From: Sequoia sempervirens
Lineage: Eukaryota; Streptophyta; Pinopsida; Cupressales; Cupressaceae
DNA length: 64,000 nucleotides
Direction of reading: 5' to 3'
NCBI GenBank assembly: GCA_007258455.2
Contig: VDFB02254930.1
Coordinates: 62,001 to 126,000, forward strand
The notes below the pieces were generated by a model. It made no database searches, was not told the origin of the DNA, and saw only the letters and a list, made by a program, of their open reading frames with translations. A program made the position numbers and the translations under genes. Positions within the stretch are counted from its first letter, which is position 1, and the number at the start of each line of letters is the position of its first letter. Of this stretch, positions 32,770 to 44,188 are shown piece by piece.

Positions 32770-35040
32770 GTAAACTATACAGTTAACTGGAAAGCTACCA
32801 TCAGTTAACTGGTACAAATAACCTAATGGACCATGTGCAAGCATGCACGTCCTTATTTAAAGCAAAGTTAACTGGCACTACCTTCAGTTAACTGGAAACC
32901 CTAACCCTAACTCCTGTGATGATAATTCCAAGAATGAGATAAGCATGTGTTAAGTCAGCAAGTAAACTCAAGACTGAAAGTCGAGTTAACTGCTGCTCAT
33001 GACTCAACCCTCGAAATTAACTGCAGGTTCCAACTGGTAGATCACTCCATGTCATCTCGGTCTAACACTTCGACCAAGAACTTATCAATTACTTTGTCTT
33101 CCGGCACTCTGACGCTGTCCAAAAATAATAATCTGCTTCTTCAATTGTCACTTTCCTTGACTGTATGCATACATTCTTTAACATTTTCAGTCGCCTTCTT
33201 GAAACTAGCCGAAATTACTAAAAATGTGATCAAAACCTCCATCAAGATATCGCAAACATGCTTCTGAAACTCAGTTTGTACAACCTCGAGATCAGCGTAG
33301 GTACCATTTTCACGAAGATAACGGCACAAGATCTGAGTGACTTTGGCGGCTCTGTAAATGAAATGATCTCTGTTCCTTTTGCAACTTAACGCTTCATTGT
33401 CAGCTACTCTGATGAAAACCTAAATTAAGACCGATTTGGCCTTGAATTCAGTCTAGTTGAATTGCCTTCTGAAAAACTCGCCCGTTGACTGTGAACACGG
33501 CTACGTTCTGACAACTTTCTCTGGAAAGCTAAAATGGCTCTGGACAAGGCTAAAAATACCCTGACAGAGGATAATTTTCACCAAAAATTCCGAGACATGG
33601 GTTTTGTCCGGAAAATTATTCTAAGACAACCCACAATGTCAGAATTCTGAAAAAACGCCGTTTAGCTTAACATGCAAAGACTTTTCAGTCGAGAACTGCA
33701 AGGGTTTTAGAGCTTCTCGGGGCAATTTTTCTTGAGAAAATCTGGAACATGGGTTTTATGCACAACGGAATTCTGAACAAACCCAGATGATTTGATTTTC
33801 AAAAAGATGTGATTTTGGCCCACATGCAAAGAAATCTTCGGAAAAAAGCACAAAGCTTTAGAATGAAGGCTACGGGGCGATTTTCTCGAAAAAATCTAAG
33901 ACGTGGGTTTTGCTGCAAATGCTGAAGTATGCAAACCCAGATGATCAGATTCTTAATATGTGTTGAATTTCTTTGACATGCGAAGAAAGTACCTAAGATG
34001 AGAAATAGAAGAAATAAGACAGAAGATAGAAAGTTTTGCTTGTTCTGCTTCTAAAAAAAATATCCGCCAACTTCTTCTCTGAAACTTGTTAAAACCTGCA
34101 TGCAAAGTGAAAATAAAGTCTGGAATCGTCTTCCTCTGAACAATCTGAACTCGTTGCTACGAAGAATGGTGAATTCGGACACCTGTAGCACCTTTAGCTT
34201 GCTACTTGCTCAAGAGAAATAAGAACTTCAGAGCTAAAGATCATGAAATAATGGACGCCATGGCTGAAATAAATAAGCTTTCATCATTGAAATTCGCATA
34301 AAGCACCAAATCCATTGAAAGTGCGCTTGGCTTGTGATTGGACCCCAACTTAGTTAACTGAAACAAAGATAAACTAAATAAGGCGTCATGCTTTAGGGTT
34401 TTCCCTTTTCAATCTTCAGTTAACAAATTCATGCGAATTTGACTTTAGTTGACAATTCTTGTTGAATTCGCCATCTTCACACTTGCTTTAAATTCACGAT
34501 TTAGAACTAAAGCGTCCCTTTTGAGAACTCCAGTTGACAATCTTTGTTGAAAAGAATTCGCCAATTTCATGCTTTAAATCTAAAAATAGCAACCCTTTCA
34601 AGACTTCAGTTGACATTAGAGAAGTGAATGCGCCAACTTCATACTTATGCTTCAATTCAATTCTAAAAATAACAACCCTTTTGGAACTTAAGTTGTCATT
34701 CTTTGTAAAGGGTGTAGCTTCACATATTATGCTTCATCATTAAAATATCTAAATATGGCGACCCTTTTGAGAACTAAAGAAAACAACCTCATGCGCCATA
34801 CTTCACAAATTTATGCTTCATCATTTATGCCGTCCCTTTTAGAACTTCAGTTGACACTCAATGAAGCGCCATCTTCACACAAACTTCACAATTCTGACCA
34901 AATTCGCCATGCATGTGAAGTCCAGTTGACATTCACTGATAATCTTCAGTTAAGTGAACATGCAATCAAGTTAACTCAACATGCAAGGTAGTTAACTGAA
35001 CATGCAAACTAGTTAACTTGACATGCGAACTAAAAGATCA
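32770..35040. repeat. F2 region with scattered AGTTAACT palindromes
   Basis: AGTTAACT, itself an 8-bp palindrome, recurs near 32780, 32805, 32868, 32890, 32985, 34353, 34971, 34990 and 35011, usually as CAGTTAACTGG. AACTTCAGTTGACATTC phrases every 80-100 bases between 34430 and 34930 look like decayed versions. Confidence 0.65.
33520..33985. repeat. F2 three degenerate units of about 153 bp
   Basis: ACATGGGTTTTG(T/C) followed about 75 bases on by ACATGCAAAGA recurs with the second motif at 33669, 33821 and 33976. No coding potential is seen. Confidence 0.65.
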
Positions 35041-35169
35041 CTCAACATGCCAATATATGAACTGAAGATGACAACCCAGAAAACGTTTAGTCTAACTGCA
35101 GTCAGAACTCCAGTTAAGGCGTCCATTCAACTCTCTTTCAAAAATCCAACTTTGAGCTCTTAAGGCGAA

Positions 35170-36250
35170 TTCCAGACTTAGCCAATTTTCATGGAAATTT
35201 AAGCTAAAACCTCTGCCGGGACCTCTGTTCATCCTCTAACACTGGTTTACTGACTTCTCTGATTGGCTGGCTGACAGGTGCATCGCAGAGCTAGGTAAAA
35301 ACTGATCAAAAGATATCTTGAGACTAAAAACCATAAAACTGACATCTGAAGGCTCAAAAATCCAAGCGCCTTTCTTAAAAGCTGCGCTTTTTCTCAGACT
35401 TAGTCAAATTTTGACTTCTGCATTTCGTACGAAGGGAAAAACAAATCCTTCATAACTTTCATTTTATCAACTTTCAGGACTGGAAATCAGGTTCACTGCG
35501 GAGCTGACCTCATTCTGCAAAACAGCTGCAAAGACACATTTCTCCAGAAAACATCTAAGGAGTGAAAAACAAGGGCGCCTTTTTGAAAAGCTGCTCTTTT
35601 CATACCAGACTTAGCCATTTCAGGAACTAACAAAAATAATATAAAAACTCCCACTGCAAGCTGCTGAGACATCTTCTGAACTGACGGAGACAGGCAACGG
35701 AAAGCTGAACGTAACACGGACACATTGAATATCTGGTATCATTAGAAAGAAAGCATTAAAGGCCTGAAAAGCTTAGGCGCCTTTCTCAAAATGTGCTCTT
35801 TTGTTTTTTCCTCTGATATTTTGACTAAGATTTGACCCTACGTTCGTCCTCAGGTACAAGCACTTCAGCAACTCAGATTCACCAACTGACGGATGCGTCG
35901 CGAAGCTCGAACAAATGTGAGATAAACATCTTGGGTGGAATTTAGCCAAAAACCTATGTTTGGCACCTCAAAAAGATGGGCGCCTTTCTGAAAAGCTGCG
36001 CTTTTCTCCAGTGTTAGCCAATTCTCGCTTTCACGTCGTTTTGCACTGTATCTTCCGTAACTCGAACAAAACAGGTCTGTTTGACAAGCTTGATAGCTCA
36101 CTGCGAAACTGACGTGATGTCGGACGAATGTCTGCTGGAGGTGACAAACCCTAAAAATAGGATCTGAGCCACTAAAAGATAGGGCGCCTATTTGAGAATG
36201 TGCTTCCCTCTCCAGAGATAGAAAATTTTGATGTTTTTCGTTCAAATTTT
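35170..36250. repeat. F2 array of 250-300 bp modules
   Basis: Each module has a (T/C)GCGAAGCT-type phrase and a GGCGCCTTT..GAAAAGCTGCTCTTTT phrase (near 35367, 35575, 35780, 35968, 36184). F1 (30383-31150) and F3 (36600-36880) carry the same modules. Confidence 0.7.
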
Positions 36251-36956
36251 CATTTTCCTTAAATCTCTTCGGTAACAGAATGACATGACGCTGACACCAA
36301 CTCCATATTTAAAAACCCCAAAAACGACCATTTGACATCACTCAAACAAGAATATGACTCAATTAAGCAAAATGCCTTAGTGAAGCAAAAAAATTTGGTT
36401 TTGGGTACAACAAGGGGCACTTTTTTGTGTAGAAAGTATAATTTTTACTTTGTAGCTCTTGATAAAAACACCTCAATTTGATCTTTGTTCCCGAATGTTT
36501 GATTGCTCCGATGAACTTGCTAACGGACTTATCATGATGCATGGAAAAATCTGAGGAAGACTTGCTGGAGGTCAAGAAACCTGAAAACTGAATCTGATGA
36601 TTCAAATTCATGGGCGTCCTTGGCCTGCAAGGGCACTTTTCTGCTCTAGATTTATCCAATTTTGTGTTTCTTGACTTTCACCATTTCCTACTTGATCTTC
36701 ATTTGCGAGCGTTTGATCAATCCCGTGAACTGGATGTTGGATTCATTGTGAAGCTCGAAGAATTTTGAGGAGGATCCCCAAAATTGCAAATCCTAACAAC
36801 TACATTTGAGTCCTTGAATTCATGGGTTCCCTTGGCCTACAGGGGCGCTTTTGGCTCTAGTTTTAGTCATTTTTTGATGATTTTCACTCTTCTTGAGCTT
36901 CGCGTTCACTGTGTCGTCGACTGTGTTGATCACCGCTATTGTTGACGCGAACGCAT

Positions 36957-39900
36957 TGTAACGACCCAATTCTGCGTAAATTAAAAAAACTTTCCAATTC
37001 TCACTTAAAACATGTAAAAGTAACATATAACAAAGATATTACAATAAATTTCTTCCTTTCTTTATTGATGAACATGTACAAGTTACAATATGTTTCCTCA
37101 TGAATTTCATTTTCATTGCAAATATAAATCAGAGTTAAAAAGTAATACAGTTACATACATAGCTCGTAAGCTTTTGCACAAATAGAAGTAAGAAGGTCCA
37201 GGAGTCCGTTCTTTCAAATCTTGGTACATCGGCCGCTCACTGTGGAGGAGAAACATCACTCGGGCGCTTTTCCGCCAACCACGAACTTATAATGCGGTCC
37301 CCCGCACGATCATTTTGCAATGAACGGCCCTCCCTTCGAAGAAGAGATTGGTAGGGTATCCTTTAACGATTACCAACTGAGCATAGTGCTGTGTCCTACA
37401 CAACTAGTACCTTGCTATTTCACAATCACGAACTAGTACTCGGATCACAATGAACTGACAGTGTAGTCTCAACTATCTCACATCTAGGTGGATGTCGTAC
37501 CTTTCACTACTTTGGCCAAAGTATTCTCATTCAGTACTTCGAATGAAGGTCATCTATCATAAACACTACTCAGGGCCGATTTGACTTAAGGCTTCCTTAC
37601 TCTATGCGTAGGCCATGTCTTTCATTGGGTCCAATTAACCCCAGACTTCCTACCTCAAACAGTTTACTGAAAATGAGTCTTTAAACAAGCGTTTACTATC
37701 CTATCTCCTGTTTCTGGAATTCTTTATCCTAGGAGAGAGCTTCCTAATGTTAACCTAATAACACAAGCTAGGATTACACTTTGTATTGACATCATTTCGT
37801 TCCTAGAATTTAATACATATTCTACGTACTCTCCATATACGGAGATCATACAAGTTTGAAACTCCAACCATGCATAACCATTTATTACTACCAATTAATC
37901 ATCAAAAGAGGCAGTCTTGTAATACAATGCATATAATTTCCTATTAATGCGTATAATCAAATTGAGTCCTTTCTTTTCAAAATCCCATTTTTCTACTAAA
38001 TCCATCTTAACCAGATTGAATCTCTTCTTTTCAAAATCCCATTCCCAATTTAATCTTCTCTAATTAAATTGAATATAACGAAATGCAAAAAGTTATCCCT
38101 TTAACTGTATTGATATTCCCTAATCCTTTCCCATGCATAAAATGAAATTCCTTTAAATCATTATGCATTAAAAGATTATTAAACAACAAAGGATTACTTA
38201 AGAATAATTCATTTTTTTCAGCTCAATACAATCAGCAATTCTAAAGACAGTAAAGAAGACAACTTAAAGTCTTAGTCTAACATTAAGATACATGCCTGTA
38301 TAAGCTCTTTTCCAGCAATCCTCTTTTAACAATCCTCTTTTATTGTTCCCAGCCAACAGATTCCTTTCTCAGAAATTCTCCAGATTAAAATTGCTATTGT
38401 TATCTCACAGTAATTTATAACTGAGAACATTCAACCCTCACTAAAACACTTGAAACAGATAACTAACACAGACTCGCAATACTGGCTCTCAAATTTGCAG
38501 TGTATAAGCTCTCTAAAAACGTCAATGAAGAGAAAATCCGAAGTGTATTCGAATGAAAGTTTGTGAAGTATTTATAGGCCGCAGTTAAAACAGTTTCCCC
38601 ATTTCTGGGCATGTATATTGACAGATTTCAATGTTTACTCAGTCAAAATGCTACTTGCCATTTATCTAAACCCTTAGTCATGTTCTTCCATGATGATTCG
38701 ACTTCTATACAGCCAGCAATTCGAAGAATATTTCATCTTGCAATAAAAACGAAATCTACAGCCACGTTTTGCTGCCAAGCGTAAGAATTTTATCTGATAT
38801 TATTGCTGCGTCCCAGGTCAAGTTCCAAATCGATCCAACACAGAGGTTCATTGTTATTTTTCCTGGTTTAAAGCTTTGAAATTGTCTTCTTTCACTTCCA
38901 GCTGCGCAGGGACCTCCGCCATTTTCACGGGTGAGTTTCATTTTTATATTTCCATTCATTTCCTTAAGTTCGACTTTTTAATATTTTCCTTTTATGAAGT
39001 TTGCTTCATTTTCAAATGTATTTTGAAAAGTTTAAATATTTCATACGGCTAACTTCTAATATATAAACTTTCATAAATGTAAAATGCGAATTTAATCCTT
39101 CCATATTTTACAAATTACAAATTTCCTTCTTCCATTTTTAACACTATAAAATGCGAATTTCATTCTTTTGAAATTGAAATTGTTTTAATAATTTCTATTT
39201 GAAAATATTTTCCTTCATTTTAAATTTTAATTATATATATTGTATATTTTATAAACATATGTATTTTATTAAATATTAATATATCTTTATATATAAACGT
39301 ATTTATATATAAGAATATATTAATTTTAATATTATCACATATAATTTATAAAATATATAAATATATAATTATTTACACATTCTTTATATATTGATGTATA
39401 TATTAATAATCATTTTATTAATATATATATTTTCATATAAAGATATACGTAAATCTCCTAGGCAATATTAAATAATATAATTAATATCACTATTCACAGG
39501 CAATAGATAACATGGGTATGTATATATATGTATATCACAAAACATAGTGTACACGTAAATATATGTATACCATGTCGACACGTACGTATGGGCATATCCG
39601 TCTGCCGAGTATACGTATGTGTTGACATGTATATACATATGGATTTATATACATGTATTTACATACTCACTTGACCTATTAACATATATCCATTTAGGTT
39701 TTCCACAGTAAGTCAGACAAATGAGTATTCATCACTTTCAAAGCATAAAGAAGTAAACATAACTCCTAAAGCCTAAGGATGACTTATCTAGACCATTCCT
39801 AACTGACATGTTTTCTCGGAGCCTATACTGACGTGTGTATATGCTCAATTTGGTAATCATTACTGTTTACCCGACCAAGTTCCTCCCCGAATGATGTCTC

Positions 39901-40192
39901 TCCTCTGTCCGGAGGAACAGTCTTCGTACCTGCACATCATGACATGACACCGACAGTCATATGCTCATAACAACGTAAAAACATCTCACAAGTTAGAATA
40001 CTATTATTCCATAATTGTATGCAACATTTAATCAAGACTAAATCATTTAGAAGTAACAATCAAATGAAACCATCATTTAAACATAACTCATTCATTTAAT
40101 AACGAGATCAACCATGTTTTATTCATCATCAAGATTCAAACATTACAATCAATTGCCCTATACAATAGTAGCTATACAATCGGGATGTAACA
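36957..40192 (-). mobile_element. S1: solo LTR, about 3.2 kb, minus orientation
   Basis: Reads TGTTACATCCCGATTG from 40192 and ends ..GGGTCGTTACA at 36957, typical plant LTR termini with TGTAAC/GTTACA inverted ends. The flanks are CGCAT and CGTGT, a TSD differing by two transitions. A minus-strand TATA box (CCTATAAATACTTC near 38580) and AATAAA (near 37056) fit an LTR. No ORF and no internal region. Family not identified. Confidence 0.65.
39190..39680. repeat. S1 AT-rich TATATA/TACGTATG low-complexity stretch
   Basis: Dense TATATA, ATATGTA and TACGTA words in the U3 part of S1, with no coding content. Confidence 0.7.
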
Positions 40193-40448
40193 CGTGTTGA
40201 GTGTGTTGCGTGTGTGACAAACAAAAAATGAAAAATATTCTAAGGAATTGAAGCCTAGACACCCTTTTTGAGGTAAAGCGTCCATCTCCAGACTTAGTTT
40301 ATTTTTTACAATTTTCAACTTTTGAAATTTCCCCTCCACCATTCACCATTTTTAGAGCATCTTTCGCTATAGATTCTTCTATGTAACATTTGAAGCTTAG
40401 ATTCTGACACCTAGTACTAGCCATCCTCCATTGATGACCTCAGAGGTC

Positions 40449-40490
40449 TGTTGTGACCTTTTCACACATCGCCCCATTCAAGATGGGGAC
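40449..40490 (+). other. E4 5'-terminal hairpin
   Basis: CCCCATT (40472-40478), CAA, GATGGGG (40482-40488). The closing T:G pair is intermediate between the E2 (C:G) and E5 (T:A) versions. Confidence 0.7.
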
Positions 40491-40742
40491 CCCCTTATTT
40501 TTGCTCCGTTCCGGTCTTTTGGCTTGGGTTTTTCCTCGCTCTCTTGCTCTGTCTCTTTTCTGGTGTCTGTCTTTCCGAGGGTTGTGTCGTCATTGAGCTT
40601 AAACGCGAAATATTGGCCAAGTCTAAAATTAGGGTTTCATCATTTTTGGTCAAGTCAAGGTCAAGTAAAGCGAGAAAATTGAAAATTGAACTTAACAATG
40701 TTGTCAGCGGGCTTCCAGCCAGTTTTCATCAAATTCCGAGAT

Positions 40743-41715
40743 ACTTACTATTTTTAGTAAGTCTGCAATCCTGGGCAATTTGTCAGCTATTTTGAGATTC
40801 CGATCATCACACTGCATTCAGAGTACATCAGACTGCTTGCATGCCAAATTTGAGCAAAATTGACACAACTTACTATTTTTAGCAACCGCCTCCGGCAGAT
40901 TTCAAGGTCCAGATGCGTAGTTTTTCTTTGCACGTCCGGATATTCCTTCCGGGTTTTTCGAGACCTTCGCGACGATATAACATGCAAGTCGAGATGATCA
41001 CTTTCAGGATTCAGCCTTTCCGAGGCTATTTTTAGGGTTTGCATGTCGAGGTTTCTTTTGCATGTCAGGTGATTCCTGATGGGTTTTTCGAGAGCTTCAT
41101 GATGGTGTGACATGCAAACAAGGATTCTCACCAATAAGGAACTTGCTATTTTAGTGTGTGTGTGTCCCTAAGCAATTACTTCCAGATTTTGATTCACGAG
41201 TCGATCGCAATGCCACGTAAACAAGACAAACGGAGATCTTTGATACACATGCAACGCAAATTAGGGTTTCCGGCTTCGGAGCCTAAAAATAGGCATCAAA
41301 AGTCAAAATCTTCAAAACCGATGTAAACCATCGCGATCAGCGTTCTTCAGGCTGTCTGCTGGTGAAATTTCAGGTCAAACGGAGCACTTACTATTTTTAG
41401 TAAGTCAAATTGGAAATTGGCTAAAAATAGTGAATCAGTTGCATGCATCAGTGTCGGCAGCAAGGTCACGTGGTGAGGATCGCCTCATCCGAATTTCAAC
41501 TCGATCGGAGCTTGGGAGCTATCAGAATCAAGAGCTTACTATTTTTAGTAAGCCACCCTCAGAAACAGGCTATAAATAGCAGGGTGACTAAAAGTTGCAG
41601 TGTCGACAGGTTGAAAAGGTTATGAAGAAGCTGTGTTTAAAATTTCAGGCCATTCCGAGCTCCAGAAGTCCAAATTCAAAGGACTTACTATAAATAGCAG
41701 GGCACGTAGGCTGGC
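40743..41715 (+). repeat. E4 cluster of CTAWWWWTAG palindromes
   Basis: ACTTACTATTTTTAGTAAGT occurs at 40743-40762 and 41396-41415; GCTTACTATTTTTAGTAAGC at 41534-41553 has both outer bases changed. Other CTA(A/T)4TAG sites lie near 40873, 41026, 41278, 41419, 41571 and 41688. Telo-box ATTAGGGTTT words lie near 40629 and 41259. Confidence 0.7.
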
Positions 41716-41764
41716 GAGGATGATGATAATTTTGTCTAAGTCTGGAGTCTCGTCCAGCAGGCAT

Positions 41765-42365
41765 ACCAAAATGCGCCCAGATTGATGAAGAGGCATAAAA
41801 ATTTCAAGATGCAAGTTCATCCACCACACAGGGCAAAATGCGCCCAAGATAAGAAGGTCAACAAAAGTCAAAAGTTTTTGTCCTGCTCAGGGGTCCAAAT
41901 GCGCCCAAGGAGGAAGAGGGAAAAGTTGAAGAAAAAATTCTAAGTATGAAAAATCCTTCTCTCTCATTGAAATGCGCCCATCCTTCTCTCTCATTGAAAT
42001 GCGCCCATCCTTCTCTCTCATTGAAATGCGCCCATCCTTCTCTCTCATCAGAATGCGCCCAACTTACAAGGAGTCAAAGCGTGGTCAACATTTTCCGTCC
42101 TCCTTCATGGCTAAAATGCGCCCAAGTTCATGCAAGTCAAGACAAAAGTTGGAAGTTGGAGGGTCACAAGGCGTGGAAGCTAGTTTCATCCTTCTCCCTC
42201 ATTGAAATGCGCCCATCCTTCTCTCTCAAGGAAATGCGCCCATGTTTGAAGTGTAAGTGGTAAATGCGAATGGTAAACAAGGTGAAAATGTTACCTAGGC
42301 GTGGTAAACTCAAGGAAAAAGGTGGGCGTTATCCTCCTCCACACTTAGAATGCGCCCAAGGTGGT
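41765..42365 (+). repeat. E4 AATGCGCCC array with a 27-bp tandem repeat
   Basis: About a dozen AAATGCGCCC words. From 41954 to about 42061 the spacing is an exact 27 bases for four copies (TCCTTCTCTCTCATTGAAAT plus GCGCCCA), and two more copies lie at 42187-42241. Between 42370 and 43540 the element has AT-rich DNA and no gene. Confidence 0.8.
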
Positions 42366-43542
42366 GGGCCTTAGTGAAATCTTGCTAGGCGTTGAGGATG
42401 AAATGCTAGGCGTTGGAAAATATTTGGAAGTGTGGAGAATAAAATGCTATGTAAAGTGTGCGCCTAGAGTAAGGGAGTTATATGGTGATTTTAAAAATCT
42501 TATAGGCGTTGAAATGTTTTGAAGTATGCTAGGCGCCTCAGGGGAAGAAACAAAATATTTTCTAAGTGTTGAAAATTTGCCTAGGCGTTGGGCTTTTGAA
42601 TAAATATTTTCCAAGTGTGAAATGATATGGATGAAGTGAAGATAAAATGTACAAGGCGTGCCGGGGATGGAGTTGATATAAAAATTTTCTAAATGAGAGT
42701 TCCTCTCCACTGGCGATCAACAAATTTTTTTTCTAAGGCAAGATTTCAAAAGTACAAGATGATTTAAATATTTTCTAAGGCAAATTTTATTTTCCTTGGA
42801 AAATGCGCCTAGAGCTCCAAGTTGATGAATTTTCCGGAGCACGAGCAACTCTTCTCAGTGATGGAGTCAGAAACAATTATAATTCAAGTTCTTCAAATTT
42901 TTTCGAGAGGTCAGAGCTACACAAAGTGATCACAGGCGAAGAACGAGTTTAAAATGATGGAAATAATATTTTTCTAAGGTTCAAAATTCGAAAATTTAAA
43001 TGAACCCGTTCGTTGGGTACCCATGGATTCGAGGCGTTCTGAAGAAAATTTGCTTCTGGGTACTGAACATTTGCGATGATGAATGGATTTCCAAGTCTTC
43101 TGAGCTTCGCCGACACTTTTTCAGTGAAGAATTTAATCAGTGCTCGAATTGTGGATTTTCCTAAGGGAGAATTTTAAATTTTCTAAGGCAAATTTAAATA
43201 AAATGAGTTTCCAGAGTGAATTTTCTTCGAACGATGAATCTAAAGGGAATTGCCTAGATGATTTTGATTAAATTCTTCGAAGATGAATTTTCCAGAGCTG
43301 ATGATTCGAATTCAAGTGACGGAGCTCCAGCTGGTGAGTAAAATATGATGAAGTTAAATTAAATTTTTTCGAAGAGGAATTCAAAACGCCAGTCAAAGTC
43401 AAGTTTCTAGAAGAATAATATTCCCGACGACTGGAGACAAGTGTCAGAAGAAGTAGAGAGGGAAATTTCGAATTCTTGAAGTGGAGTAGTGGAGTTTAAT
43501 GGCACTGGCTAAAATTAACGTCTTCTAGAATTTGAATTTTAG

Positions 43543-43550
43543 CTATAAAA
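43543..43550 (+). promoter_or_regulatory. E4 TATA box for the E-family gene
   Basis: CTATAAAA after a GGCTAAAATTAACG block, aligned with E3 and E5. The 5'UTR that follows has GTTGCTGA-type repeats up to the acceptor TATGTTGCAG at 44188. Confidence 0.65.
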
Positions 43551-44188
43551 TGGAGAGGCTTTTCACTCATTTTCACAGCTGGAGAAAGCGCACTTGCTCT
43601 GAGATTGAAGCATTGAAGTAAGTTGCTGAGGTTTGAGGGAGTTCGAATTTTGCTGAGAGGTTGAACTTGTTGAAGAAGACGTCTTGGGGCTTGAGAGTTG
43701 CCATTTGAGGGACGTCCTTGCTGAGGTTGCTAGAGGCTTGAGGGTGGTGCGCCATTGCTGATTGAAGAAGTATTTTGAGAAGAAGCTTAAAAAGGTACGC
43801 CATTGCTGAAAGATTGAAAAGTACGGCCTTGCTGGCATTGAAGTTTGAAATCTGATTTGCTTAGTTGAAGTTGCTGGAGTAGATTTGAAAGGACGCCTTG
43901 TATTGGTTGAAACACTGAGAACTTTAAAAGTACGAACTTGCTAGTGTGCCGATTGCTGGTTTGAAGTGAAAGACATAGAAGTTCAATTTGCTGATTGCTG
44001 GTTGTAGAGTGAAGTCATCAAGGTTCACTTAGAAATCTGTTCTAAGTGTTGGAATTTGAATTTATTCAGAGAAGAAGCTGAGGTTGGCAAACACAAGAAT
44101 TATTGCAGCTTCTAGGATTCGACTGCAGCCCCTATCATGCCTTATTTTATTAAATCTAATTGCTGATGAAACGTTTGTTATGTTGCAG

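Larger units (their letters stand above)
31641..36412 (-). mobile_element. F2: complete F-family element, probable 4.8 kb solo LTR
   Basis: Ends TGTTGGCG (31641) and GGTACAACA (36412), TSD AGGGG (31636-31640 and 36413-36417). It holds no coding sequence. The minus strand is the likely sense: a TATA box TGTATATAAATAA at 32684-32672 is followed by a GAGCTTTTGCTCATTTG stretch resembling the E-element R start. In that reading U3 is 36412 to about 32690 and holds the module array and AGTTAACT motifs, and the 73-90 bp tandem repeats fall in R-U5. The same TGTTG...CAACA ends and TSD size as the E family suggest related integration machinery (inference). Confidence 0.8.

Noticed and set aside
32947..33267. 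106-codon ORF in F2
   Set aside because: Lies in repeat DNA, low-complexity composition, no equivalent in F1 or F3.
41946..42263. ORF with repeated KCAHPSLSL peptide
   Set aside because: The 27-bp tandem repeat is divisible by three and so stays open by chance; E5 and E3 have no matching frame.
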